A stretch of DNA of 64,000 bases from Dryomyza anilis (lineage: Eukaryota > Arthropoda > Insecta > Diptera > Dryomyzidae), in the NCBI GenBank assembly GCA_951804985.1, contig OX638132.1:17279529-17343528 (forward strand). Reading direction: 5' to 3'. Below, one piece after another: positions 12,759 through 48,643 of this stretch. Position 1 is the first letter of the stretch. Every line of letters starts with the position of its first letter. The position numbers and the translations under genes were made by a program. A model generated the notes under the pieces. The model saw nothing but the letters and a program-made list of their open reading frames with translations, made no database searches and was not told where the DNA came from.

Positions 12759-13510
12759 ATATAACATTAGGTTAAAAACACGTTTTAGCTTGATTCACAA
12801 AGTACATTTTCCATTTATATTCTCGTTCGTTCCTCAAATGTTTGAATTTGTCAGTTTATTTACGTCATTATGAACACTCACTCGTTCAGTCTTTACATTT
12901 CATTGCACAAACGATTTCATGACCCCACCTAAAATATTTTGCTAATAGTCATATTTATCAATTTGTTTTGTTGAAAGTACAATGATTAGTTGCATTTTAC
13001 GTTTTTAATTTTCAGTTAGTAGAAAAAATTTCAAAAATGTTTTGTTTAATGTTTGTTTTATTAATTAGTATCGCTAATATATAGAAATAACTATTTTTTT
13101 TTTATAATTATTTGAATTTCGTATATAACATTATTTTCTTATGGCCATGTCAGACATTATTTCTATATTTTGCAATGTCTTAAGACACGTTTGTTTATTA
13201 TAGAACTTTGCAAAAGTAGTTTTCAAAAAAACTTTTTTCTAAACTTTGATTTAAAATTTTAAACAATGTACAGTGTTTCAATCACATTTTAAATATATCA
13301 CAAATATTTAAAATATCATATTTACGGATTACTAATTGTCTGTATTTAACGACATTTGTTCGTTTTGATAAGGAACTACCCAGCAAACCAAACGATAATT
13401 CGAAACGATATCGTTTATAGGCTCAAATTATCGTTTTCGATATTCTATAATGATACGAAAACGATAGGGTTTACGATGAAAACAAACCTGTCTACAACGA
13501 TATCGTTGTT
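12759..13510. repeat. AT-rich DNA ending in AACGAT palindrome cluster
   Basis: No gene recognised to 13375. 13380-13510 is a small cluster of AACGATATCGTT-type palindromes that directly abuts the mariner foldback. CAGCAAACCAAA at its start recurs at 37787, so this is probably a short dispersed repeat. Confidence 0.4.
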
Positions 13511-13513
13511 TTT

Positions 13514-13806
13514 ATCGTTATAAAGTGTTTTTCAATAAGAGCGCTACAAAAGTTTTTTTTTTCAAGGTTTTTTAACAGGGACGCTACAAAAGTAGAGCGA
13601 CAAGGACAGCAAACGACGCCATATTTCTTGCCGCTCTTTTGACATTTCAGTAAGGTTTGCCATTTCATGATGGAAAGATATACGAGCCAACAACGAGTCG
13701 AAATTATTAAAATTTACTACCGAAATTCGAATTCGTATATCTTTCCATCATGAAATGGCAAACCTTACTGAAGAGAAATGTCAAAAGAGCGGCAAGAAAA
13801 ATTTTA
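13514..13806. mobile_element. mariner foldback, copy 1
   Basis: Palindrome: GCCGCTCTTTTGACATTTC and CATTTCATGATGGAAAGATA are mirrored after a short centre. One arm reads MMERYTSQQRVEIIKIYYRN, the expected N-terminus of a mariner transposase, directly followed by the inverted arm. It is non-autonomous. A second partial terminus (13514-13565) precedes it. Confidence 0.72.
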
Positions 13807-14543
13807 TTTTTTGACAAAAATTATAAAATTTTTTTGAAATACTTTTAGTTTTATATCTAAAATGTATCAATATTATATCGATTTTAAAAATTATAGTCAA
13901 ATGGTTTGTAGGGTATAGACGTTTTAATTATGTGGAAAAGTTTAAACTTTTAATGAAAACTGGACCTTAATATATTTGAATTTAAACTCGAACAAAATAT
14001 GTTCTTAAACAATATATTTCGGTGTTTTTATAGTATATAATAATTAATGATAATATGGTAATGTTTTTTGGAAAACTAATTTGTACTCTTATTTTTTTTA
14101 AAGTGTCTGAAAATTTGGTTTTTCAGAAAAACTTTACGTGTTAGTAACAACAATTAAAAATTATATGCAATTTAAAACAACGCTCATATTGTATAGAAAT
14201 GGCGTATGGTATGTCTATAGGAAATAATTTTCTTGTTTGTAATTAGAACCTCTTAATTTTTATATAACAAAAAAAATTCCATTGCAGATGCTTTTTATGC
14301 TTTAAAATTAGAATACTGAACTAAGAACAAAACATCAAATTTAAATCACTATGTAAATTAAAAGTACAACTACAACATATCAGAATTTATAAAAAAGCAA
14401 ACATTAAAAAAAAAAAACTAATCAATACAAGTGAAAGAACTAATTTTACAAAATGTATTGAATCTGTTAATTAAATTTGACAATTTTTTAATAAACACAT
14501 TTTGCTAAAATGTACGTCGCCGTTGCCTACGAATTGCAATGAA
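13807..14543. other. AT-rich DNA upstream of the wrd start
   Basis: Probably intron or 5' UTR of wrd. There is an in-frame stop at 14478 and no ATG before 14544. A ttttcag at 14547-14553 could be an acceptor, so an upstream first exon cannot be excluded. Confidence 0.35.
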
Positions 14544-36709
<22,166 letters not shown>

Positions 36710-37139
36710 ATGCAGACAGGCAGACAGCAGGCAGGCTGGCTGGCAGACAGATAGACAGACAGCTAGACACAAACACACGCGCACACACTCACACAGATAC
36801 ACATGCAAATAAAAAGGCAAATAGAAATACGTACAACAACAAATGAAATAATAAATGATGCTCTGATGCTCGACGTAAAGAAGGAACAAAGTTGAAATTT
36901 AAAGAAGGAAACAAGAAACGAAAAACAGCATTGATAGAGTGTAAAAGGACCTGAAGTGGAGAAGCGCGGGCGTTTTATGCAACAACAACAAACATTATGA
37001 CTTTTGCTGATTGGCTTTCTGCGTAAATACACTGAGCAACAGAATTATAATAATAAAATATAATAGTTGAGACATTTGGGAAAATTGGAGCTGAAATTCC
37101 ATTTTCTCTATGGTTTCTTTTACTTTTTAACATGATTAT

Positions 37140-39015
37140 ATTATCGCTATTATCTACTATATATATATATTATAATGTATGTGTATTATTATAATTATTA
37201 TATTTAAACAAAAAGGAAATAAGAATTGCTTACAAAAAATATATATTTTAAACACAACTAATTAATACTATTATTAATTTGCATTATGTTAAAATTACAA
37301 ATGTGACGTATTTGAACACTTTAGTATATTACAGAAAGCGCATCTAGACTGTAAACTGTTCGCGTTAGCCTTTTCCTATTTAAGTTTCATTTTCAGCATA
37401 TGTTAATAATTTGTTTTAACATTTTTCTTGTGCTCAAAGCATGAACAAATGTGCGCTACAATTAAATGCAATTTGGCTGAAATGTATGCACTAAACAGTT
37501 TTAATATGCAGAATGTAACAATTTATTGTTTTTTTTATTATTATTATTTGTTTTTTTATTATTATTATTTTTTTTTTAATATTGCACACTCAAAAAATGT
37601 TCTCAAAGTCTTGGGAAATCTTTTAATCGTGCATGATCTGAACTTGAAATATTTTATAACAAATATCGAATTGCAAATCGTTTAACAGTGAACAAATTCT
37701 CGAGTTCAAGCGTCCTATATGTTTTGTTCTAAATTCTGTTATGCAAAACAATTCTCAAAGAAAGAAAGAGCGACTAATCAATTCAGCAAACCAAATGATA
37801 TCAAAGACCAAAAATGTCGTCATGATTTGAAAATCATACGGTTTCGATAAAATTCTACCTATTTAAAATGATATCGCTATGTATGTTGTAGTGTTGTAGA
37901 TAGATATGGAAACGAAATCGAAAATGTTCCTTAATATAAAAAACTAATTTTTCTGACTAAAATTGTAAAGATCTCTAAAATAATTTGGAGTTTATTAAAA
38001 ATAATTGTTACAGTGTGATTCATAATAACTTTCATTAAAGTGCAATAATAACTAATGCAATTTGATTTGTAATAAAAACGATTGTTAAGCGGCGCTTACC
38101 ATATTCTGAACCATCAACAGCATACATTTTGTGGATATTACACCCCAAAGAATTATTTTCGATTCATTTTGAAATCATTCCACTCCCAATTTATCTTTGA
38201 GAATGTCTTTGAGGCTCACATACCATATACGATTGTTCTGCTGATTATGATTAATCCTGTGAGGCCAAAGTCAAGAACGTTTTCGATAACATGTGCTGTA
38301 TATTCTCATGTCATTTACCGTAAATTTTGATAAATTTCGTCGTATACTTCCTCTGACTAATTTCACGGTCCGATTCGTGAGCACAATCCGTGTTCTTCCG
38401 TGTTCTTTTTTTTATTTTGCAGAATGTAGTTTCCTTATATCGTTTTATTGTCTAGTTAATAAACCGCTCTCCGATTTATAGTTTTTATTATATAAAATTG
38501 TATATATCTTTGAAATACAAATACAAAAGAAGTTCTTTTTTGGCTTTTATCATGATACAAATATATACAGGTACGATCACTCTCTCATTTTTTTCCAATG
38601 TTTACTTTAGATGACACTAGGCAAGTTTTTTGAAGTTTAGTTTTAAAACCAAAACAAAATCGACAATAAAAAAAAAATCAATATAAAATTCTATAGAAAT
38701 GAAAAATAATTAACAAGGTATGCTTTGAGATAACTTAAAAATGTTCACAAAAATTTTTGTAATCAAAACAAAATAAGAAAAATATTTTTCATATTTTCTT
38801 TGAACATAAATTTAAATTTTTGAAAATTTGAATTTGAATCAAAACAAAATATTTCAAAATTTGTCAAAAAAACTTGCCTAATGTCAGAGTGATCGTACCT
38901 GTAAATATTTGTATCATGGCTTTTATTGCGATATTGCTCTTAAAATATCTATAATATAAAATATCAAATTCTATTTTTCGTTGATTTGAAGCAAAGTTAA
39001 AATAGCTGACAGTTG
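37140..39015. other. Intergenic DNA after wrd
   Basis: AT-rich with a TTATTATT tract at 37.53-37.58 kb. It contains one MITE (38554-38916). The frame at 37428-37685 is low-complexity Tyr/Phe from that tract. No gene recognised. Confidence 0.4.
38554..38916. mobile_element. MITE, TACAGGTACGATCAC family, copy 1
   Basis: ATGATACAAATATATACAGG and GTACGATCACTCT at the left are mirrored at 38885-38916. TAGGCAAGTTTTTTGAAG occurs inverted inside. The second copy is at 55700-56194. AT-rich, non-coding. Confidence 0.7.
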
Positions 39016-39019
39016 TAAG

Positions 39020-39682
39020 GTACCCAATCTACGTCACTATTCTATGTTTTAATGGTCAAAAGAGTTATGTCAAATGAATAACAAAACTATGAATGTCAAA
39101 TTAGAATTAAGAATACAAATATGAAGTTTTTGACTAAACAAAATCAATTATCGTACAACAGCCAAACAATCGGTATATTTTTCTATGCAGCTATATTATC
39201 GGCAGGCCTTGGCGCTTTAATGTGTCGGCATCTAAAACTTAGGCCAGTGGCGCCTATAAGCGCCGGAAAAATTGATACCCAGGACCTAAAGCTTGAATTT
39301 ATTTATTAAACGTACGCCCAAATATTCACCATTATATGTCGATCCTGCCTGTAGGGTGAGAGTATAAGGTACCCAAGCTACGTCACTATCTATTCTATGT
39401 TTTAATGGTCAAAAGAGTTATGTCAAATGAATATCAAATTATAATTAAGAATATAAATAAGAAGTTTTTGACTAAACAAAATCAATTATCATACAACAGC
39501 GAAACAATCGGCATCCTTTTTTATACAGCCAAATTATCGGCTCCTATCTGTCTTGGCGCTTTAAAGTGCCGTCATCTAAAACTTAGGCCAGTTGCGTTTT
39601 TAAGCACCGGCAAAATTGATAGGCAGAACCTAAAGCTTGAATTTATTTAATAACGTCCGCCCAAATTTCCACCATTACACAA
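39020..39682 (+). repeat. Tandem duplication, about 340 bp, each copy with a small ORF
   Basis: Copy 1 at 39020-39368 and copy 2 at 39369-39682 both begin AAGGTACCCAA-CTACGTCA. Each holds a 62-66 codon frame from AAGTTTTTGACTAAACAAAA to CTAAAGCTTGAATTTATTTA. Protein similarity persists (KFLTKQNQLSYNS-TIGI, RHLKLRPVA, GKID). Not recognised as any family. Confidence 0.7.
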
Positions 39683-40136
39683 TTATTGTGATCACTGTAT
39701 ATTATCGAATATATTATCTTCAAATGGTTTGTATAGAATTTGTATATCATTCGAAAATTAACGAAACATTTTAAATGTTAAATTTTGCACGAACTTGAGA
39801 ATTCTGTACCAAAGCTGAAAGTTAAAAGTTGTAAAACTGTTTAATTGTGTTTTATTCATTTTTATTTTTTTTTATTATTACTCATTTTTTTTGTTTACTA
39901 AATTTTCTGAAAATAACTTTAATAATATAAAAAACTGACAACACAATTAAATAAATATGCATGTAATACTGAATGTAAAATTGATATAAATTAATATTTA
40001 CAATAAAGAAGTAAACTGAAAAAAAATAAAACATAAACTACACTCACAAAGTGTAAGACCTTATTTTTAAATAATTACATGTGTTTGAGGTTTCCTACTA
40101 CACTTGTTATTTATTTTTTTGACCCGTAGTCATGAA

Positions 40137-40394
40137 CCAACCGACGCCATATTTCTTGCCGCTCTTTTGACATTTTTCTTCAGTAAGGTTTGCCATTTCA
40201 TGATGGAAAGATATACGAGCCAACAACGAGTCGAAATTATTAAAATTTACTACGGAAATTCGAATTCGTACATCTTTCCATCATGAAATGGCAAACCTTA
40301 CTGAAGAGAAATGTCAAAAGAGCGGCAAGAAATATGGCGTCGTTTGCTGTCCCTGTCGCTCTACTTTTGTAGCGTCCCTGTTGAAAAACCCTTT
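40137..40394. mobile_element. mariner foldback, copy 3
   Basis: The best copy. CGACGCCATATTTCTTGCCG, CTCTTTTGACATTT and GCCATTTCATGATGGAAAG are mirrored at the other side. From ATG 40200 one arm reads MMERYTSQQRVEIIKIYYGN before the frame crosses into the inverted arm. Ends GTAGCGTCCCTGTTGAAAAA. Confidence 0.78.
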
Positions 40395-42800
40395 ATCTTT
40401 GGATGTAGTGAATGTTTTTTAATGCAGTCTTTTTTGTTTGATTGGAAATTGATGAAATATGTTTTTAAGATACTAAAAATAAATATCGACCGATTAGAAT
40501 CTACTGTATAATTAGCAGATACTATCCCAGACAAAATATACCGCAGGTAACAGACGCACAACAGACAGGCAACACAGCAACCTTCAAGCTGATAATCAAC
40601 AGGCTATCGACATGTTTGTGGCAGTCATAGCCGGAATTTGTATCAAAACCAGCCTGTTTCTGCCCTAGAACAAAACAGCAAACGGCAGCCTATATCCAGG
40701 TTATAGAACGTGAAGGCAGCTTCGTATTCAATGTATTCTGCTTCACAATACCCGAAAGCTGCTGTCGGCAAACAAACTATTTTTTCTCAGCAATAATCAT
40801 TCAGTTATCTGCATAACATTCATTGAAAAATAACTCATAATTGTGTACGGTTTTTGAGATTTTATTGTGCACATTTCAACGCCTCTTACGAAAACCCACA
40901 AGTTTCAATTTGCTTACTAAAAACAGAACCTTTTTCGAAACTACGATAAGAAGCTCAAGTTCAGTTTCCTCAAGTTTCAGTATACCCAAGAAATGAAGCA
41001 TATATGTTTTATAGCCACGAATTGAAGTATAACTCTATTTTCGCCACGAAAAGAAACACTTTTACATTTAGCTATGAAAAAAAGCTCATCTATCATTTCG
41101 CCAAAAAGAATAAAAGCATATATATTTATTCAAGAAAGTTATCCCAGTAGACTGTTTGTGCTCAAGAGCAAACTTAATTTGAAAAATGTGTTCCTTTGGG
41201 ATTTGGCCAGAACCCACTTGCGTCATTGGATATTGTTTTAAAAAAATTGGTTCCTTCGAGATTTGCCCAGAACCGACCTGCGTCATTGGATAATTTTTTT
41301 GGAAAAATTCTTCCTTTAGAATTTGCCCAGAACTCACTTTCGCCATTGGACAATTTTTTGGAAAAATTTGTTCCTTTGGGATTTGGCCAGAATCCACTTG
41401 CGTCATTGGAATTTTTTTTGGAAAAATTTATTCCTTTGGGATATGGCCAGAACCCACATTGGAATTTTTTGGAAATTTTCTTCCTTTAGGATTTGGCCAG
41501 AAGCCACTTGCGTTATTGGACATTTTTTTGGAAAAATTTGTTCCTTTGGACATTGGAACAAAAATGTCCAATGACGCCAGTGGCATTGAATCTGGCCAAA
41601 TACGAATAGAACATATTTTTCAAAAATCCAATGACGCACCTGCATGTTTATATATGCCTAATGGAATAGTTTCATTAGAACAGTTTCAGCAAATAATGTC
41701 CAGTGACACACCTGGAAACCATGTCATCAATGAAAAATCAACAAATTTAGTTATAATACAGTATCACCTTCATCATCAACATTGTGTGACTTCTTACCCA
41801 CAAAATTGTCTATTGGGATATCTGTATCAAAAATACATATATACTTTTATTCGTGGTGACATTAAACATTAGCTTTTGTTCGTAGATACAATATAAATGT
41901 GTTTCTGTTCGTGGGAAATATAAAGTTATGCTTCTGTTTGTAGAGAAAATGTGAATAAAGTTCTTTTCTTGGCTAATACAATTTAATGCTTATTTCGTGG
42001 ATAAAATAAATGTATGCTTGTTTTAATAAATTTTATTTTTAAAGTGCCGTTTTTCGTAAGCAAATTGAAACGTGTGGGTTTTCGTAAGAGGCGTCGATTT
42101 AATGTACACTGAGTATTTATACATATTTTATGTTAATATGCATATTTATAAAAGAAAAATTACAAAGCATGATCAAACATTAAGTTAACATTAAAAAATA
42201 CACGTTTCTTTAAATTTACATTATTAATATAGAATTTTATTCATTCTGTGCGGGATCAATTGCATTTAAATCGAAGATTCTTCAAGGCCGGATATGCTTA
42301 AACAAAATTCGCTACGGTCACCACCTCACTTGTCCTTCTGCCGTCGCCTGTGTGAAGCAGGCAGCCGTGCTATTCCTAAAGGTTGTCTTGTGGCAGCTAT
42401 TCTGAAAATTACAAAGAAATTATATTTGTCTGCCGACAACTGCCCGCCAATATTCTATCGAAAACCTGCTACAAGGCAGCATATTTGATATTTGGATTCC
42501 AAAAACATTTCATAAATCTGCCGTGGCATGTACACATTTTTGAACATGCCGATCTGCGTAAAAATAAAATCGACCAATTAGATTCCGCTGTATAATTAGC
42601 CAAAATTGAACATTTTTTTATTCAAATTTTAGTATATACAACAATTTTTGTTGTTGTATATACTAAAATGTAAAGGAAAAAAAGTTCAACTTTGGCTAAT
42701 TATACAGCGGAATCTAATAGGTCGATTTTTATTTTTAGTATCTTAAAAACATCAAATCAAAGAAAAAATAACGCATTCCAAAATATACACTACATCAAAA
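40395..42800. mobile_element. Nested transposon cluster
   Basis: The outer inverted arms are 40391-40515 and 42645-42795 (TTTTTAAGATACTAAAAATA, TCGACC-ATTAGA, CTGTATAATTAGC). Between them sits an insertion that contains the Foldback-like element (40868-42109), a GC-richer segment at 42290-42500, and the 53-bp stretch shared with window position 1. The right side (42563-42718) is itself a palindrome around GTATATACAACAATTTTTGT. Confidence 0.65.
40868..42109. mobile_element. Foldback-like element with 60-bp central repeats
   Basis: Inverted ends: CAACGCCTCTTACGAAAACC and AGTTTCAATTTGCTTAC at the left, mirrored at 42050-42095. The arms (40868-41095, 41873-42109) consist of degenerate subrepeats around GCTTCTGTTCGTGGA. 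The centre (41198-41640) is about seven 60-bp units (GATTTGGCCAGAACCCACTT, GCGTCATTGGA). This design recalls Drosophila FB elements. No transposase gene is present. Confidence 0.72.
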
Positions 42801-43112
42801 GATACAGAGTTTTGGCCAATGAAAAACGTTTCTGAACGACTGTGCGACGTACCGTGGGGCAGCGAGTACCTAAAGTTGGCGAAAACTTCAAATGTCAAAT
42901 TAACCTCAGATACTATTTTTTTTTCCATTTTATATTGAATTAAATTTCCTACAATACATCACTCATTTTATGCCATATGTATACAACTTTGCCCCACACT
43001 TGCTCTGTATAACTGCGAAGTTATAACAAAGTTCATATTTTTTCATCTAAAGACTTGGACTGGGCATAACTCAGTGTAACAAATGTGCAACTTTATCTCC
43101 CATCTTCCGATA
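42801..43112. other. Intergenic DNA
   Basis: Moderately AT-rich, with no gene recognised. Confidence 0.35.
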
Positions 43113-43420
43113 TGATAACGATTATAGGTTAATATTGGCTCGCTCCTACAAAATCTGAAGTCCGTTTTGCTGCATCACCTCACAATTTGCAGTCAAATAT
43201 AAAAAGTTATGGTATTTAATGACAGTACAAACAATTTTTTAATATCAAAAGAGACAGATTTGGTGTCTTCAGCAATGTTGTTTATCATAAATAGGCGCTG
43301 AAAAAAAGGTTATAGGTTAGAGTTGGAAAGACTGCGAATTGTGACCAGAGGAGATAGAGCAAAACGGACTTTTGATTTGCAATCAACTACTCGATATTAA
43401 TCTAACCATAATCGTTATCA
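43113..43420. mobile_element. MITE with TGATAACGATTATAGGTTA ends
   Basis: The left TGATAACGATTATAGGTTA is mirrored at 43400-43420. AAGTCCGTTTTGCT inside the left arm is mirrored by AGCAAAACGGACTT in the right arm. About 308 bp, non-coding. Confidence 0.68.
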
Positions 43421-43949
43421 AATCGACGTATTGAATATTTCGTCGTAAATAATCTGTAAGGTTTTTAGTTTTTCATATTTGAAATAGAACGGAGTTTGAA
43501 ATCCATGTAAAAATTGTATCTAAGAATATAAGAAATCGTAGACGAAATTCATTGAGTTTGATTAATCACTGATTATCCGCATGTTCCAGATTTCGATCGA
43601 ATTTGTTTTTTTATTTTGCTGTTGGAGAATTTGAATCGTAGACGCTAAACGAAATCAATTTGATTTTTCTTGTCACATATGTGCGTTCGATCGAAAGTAA
43701 ATTTGTGGACATGCGCATATAAATAGTTTATAATTTGTATCCATTTTCTTTTAATTGTATTTTTTTTTAATTTTTAGTTTTTATGCTACTTTTTAATTTT
43801 ACATTTTTCTACTATATGCTATAAATACTAAAATAATAAATATACTTTTTTATTTTTACAGTGAAATGGGTTTTTGTTATTAAAGTAATTTTTGTGCAAA
43901 CTCTAGTTGAATAGTTTAAGCCCAAATCGATTTAGATACAGTTTTGTAT

Positions 43950-44067
43950 TTGTTGGCGAGGAGAATTCCAACCTCGTCGAAGCAGTTTGTGTATGATATG
44001 CTGGACAAGATGCGGGGACAACAAGCGGTGATAACCACCACTGCTGCTACTGCTGAACGAACCTCCT
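43950..44067 (+). other. Isolated coding-like patch, unassigned
   Basis: Near-50% GC in 28% GC surroundings. One frame reads RRIPTSSKQFVYDMLDKMRG, then QQAVITTTAATAERTS and a stop, with gene-like codon use. Possible acceptors upstream are TTTAG and ATACAG at about 43.94 kb, but their phase does not join to wrd exon 7. It could be the 3' exon of an unseen gene or isoform, followed by AT-rich 3' UTR-like DNA to about 46.0 kb. I cannot name it. Confidence 0.3.
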
Positions 44068-44109
44068 GAACCTGTAACCACCATAATGCTGCGATGTTGT
44101 GTTGAACAA

Positions 44110-46335
<2,226 letters not shown>

Positions 46336-46339
46336 CAGT

Positions 46340-48190
46340 TAGATTTACCAAATGGTAGAAAATAAAAATATTTTATTCCAAAATAAATTCGTTCATATCC
46401 TTTATTACACCGCCCGACACTATTTTGCACACATGAAAAAATCAGTGCGTAAAACTAGGGATAATTCTAAGAATTTGTGTGAACCCAGTTAAAATTCATT
46501 CAAGAGCTCTCAATACAAAACATGATATAAAATTTAGTATAAAATCAATGAATTTAATTTATCCCAATTTTGAAAAGCTAAAACAAAAGTCTTATATACG
46601 AGATAAATCAATGAGATTAAAAAATTAGGTACTAGATACCAATAATTACTTAGAGAAATTTTGACATTGCATTATATACGTTTTATTTGATTCGATTTAT
46701 TAAATTTTTTTTTTTTTAATAAAAACTTTTAACCCAATTGTTATTTTACTGTGTAGACAAATTTTAATATATACAGAAATGCTAAAATTCTAATAAGTTT
46801 TTAAATACCTACATATATAGAAATAAATTCGAAAAATTATAGACCATTTTTGAAATATTTTGTTTGTATTTAGGATATTATAATATAAATAGTTTATGGG
46901 GGTTTGAACATAGTCAAACTCACAACCGATATTACAAACTTTTTTTATCGGTTGTTCTTTTAAATATTCGGTCCCTTTACCTAATTTTTGTTCTGTTTTT
47001 TTTTTTATAAACATAATGCAACAAAATTATTATTAATTATTATTGCATACTAATTGTTTCTTTTTCGTAACTTTTTGAGAAGAAATCTAATTATGACTAT
47101 CTTGTGTATAAAACTCACAATATGTAATTTATTTTGTTTTTCGACGAAAAATGGTGAAAATAGCAAATTTCAAAATATAGAAAACTACCAGAAGTTTAGT
47201 TATTTTTATCGTTAGTTTATTATCTTAAAACTAAGTTCCTGTTAATCATTAACTGTGTTCCCGTGGCTTGTGATCTAGAGCCAAAGCTCTATTTTCTATG
47301 AAAAAAACACCAAGAAACAACTAGAACCAGATCAAAAGCTAGTTCTATCCTGTTCAATCGAATGCTGTTTCTCAAATTAGAACCGTTGGCGTTCCAGCTA
47401 TTATATCTTAAATGCTTTAAAAATAATTAAAAAAAAGTCAAATTATGGTTTGAGTAGGGAGTAAAACAAATATTTTTCTAAATTACTTGTATTTGGAACT
47501 AATCCCGGGATCCCGGGATTAAAAAGTGTTCAATCCCGAAATCCCGGGGTTAAAAAGTGTTCAATTCCGAAATCCCGGGATTACGAAAACAGGTACAGAT
47601 TGTATTCCCTACTCACAAGTTTCCCAATTGTTGTGAGCCTCTCAGCATCTCAATTTTCTGGCAGAATACGAAAACGTCTCAATTTGAGATCCATCCCAAA
47701 TTTTGGGAGGCTTTTGACGTAATATTCTGTTATGAGAATTTGTGATGCTCGTCAGAATAGGGCTATAAGAATATATAGGATTTTCTCAAGTGTGCAGCCA
47801 AAACAGCCAAAAGTTGTATAGTACTATTTACTAGTATTTTGTTATTTATTATTTTACTAGTAGATGATAAAAATACTTCATTACTACATATAAACATAAA
47901 TGGCATTATTTTTTATGTTGAATTATCTTACTTTGTCCAGTTCTAAATAAAGTTAAAAAAATTTCATACAGAATTCAATCAGGAAACGTTTGCTACAATT
48001 CAATTAATTTAATTCAATTTAATAATTTAAATTTCCCTTTTTTTCTGTTCTTAGAAAAATGGTAATAAATTTGAATTTCGAAAAACTTAATATTTCCGAA
48101 AACTTGTCCAATTTGAAATTAGGAAAACTGTCAAAAGTCCATCCACTTCGAATTTTCGAATATGGCCCGGTTCTGGTCTCTGCTCTTCTG
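46340..48190. other. Intergenic DNA before cdm
   Basis: Mostly AT-rich with no gene recognised. It contains the small CCCGGGATT repeat (47488-47588). 48160-48260 is GC-richer and may be part of the cdm promoter. Confidence 0.4.
47488..47588. repeat. Tandem AATCCCGGGATT palindromes
   Basis: Three units of about 32 bp, AATCCCGGGATTAAAAAGTG then TTC, each containing a self-complementary ATCCCGGGAT core. Confidence 0.75.
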
Positions 48191-48419
48191 TCTGCCATAA
48201 TTGCTCTCAGCAGAACTTTTGCAATTCTCACTCTCTCTCCCTTGAACTGTCAAAATATAATAAAAACTGCAAAGCATTTTTTGCAACAAATTTTTTGGGT
48301 TACCGCAAAACAACACATTTCTATAGGCAAATTATTAAAATTAATAACAAATACAACAGTTTGCAACAATCTAATTAAATAAACACATAAAGGTAATCAG
48401 AGTTATTTCAGAAAAACAA

Positions 48420-48643
48420 TTGCAGTGCGAATAAAAGTGGACACCCCTGGAGGTAAGTGGGTGAAAATCAGCTGCCATCTATCTAACTAAAATGCAGACA
48501 TTTAATGTGGCGCAGGCTTTAATTTCAATCAAATGCATTGCAGTGTTATTTTTCATTTATTTTTATTATCATAAAAATGCATTTGCATATAAATATGATT
48601 AATTGTGTCAGACGTCTCTTCTTTAAGCAATCAACAACGTGAC
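48420..48643 (+). other. cdm: cdm 5' UTR: leader exon, 159-bp intron and UTR part of first coding exon
   Basis: A strong donor (gag/gtaagt, 48453) and an acceptor (tgtgtcag, ending 48611) bracket a short intron just before the cdm ATG. The exon from 48612 runs straight into ATG 48644. No ATG is in frame in the leader, so it is probably untranslated. The transcription start is not determined; a GC-richer stretch at 48160-48250 upstream is a plausible promoter. Confidence 0.45.

Noticed and set aside
41086..41872. Frames of 80-137 codons on both strands
   Set aside because: Open because the repeat unit is 60 bp; there is no start context, domain or splice evidence, and they lie within a Foldback-like element.
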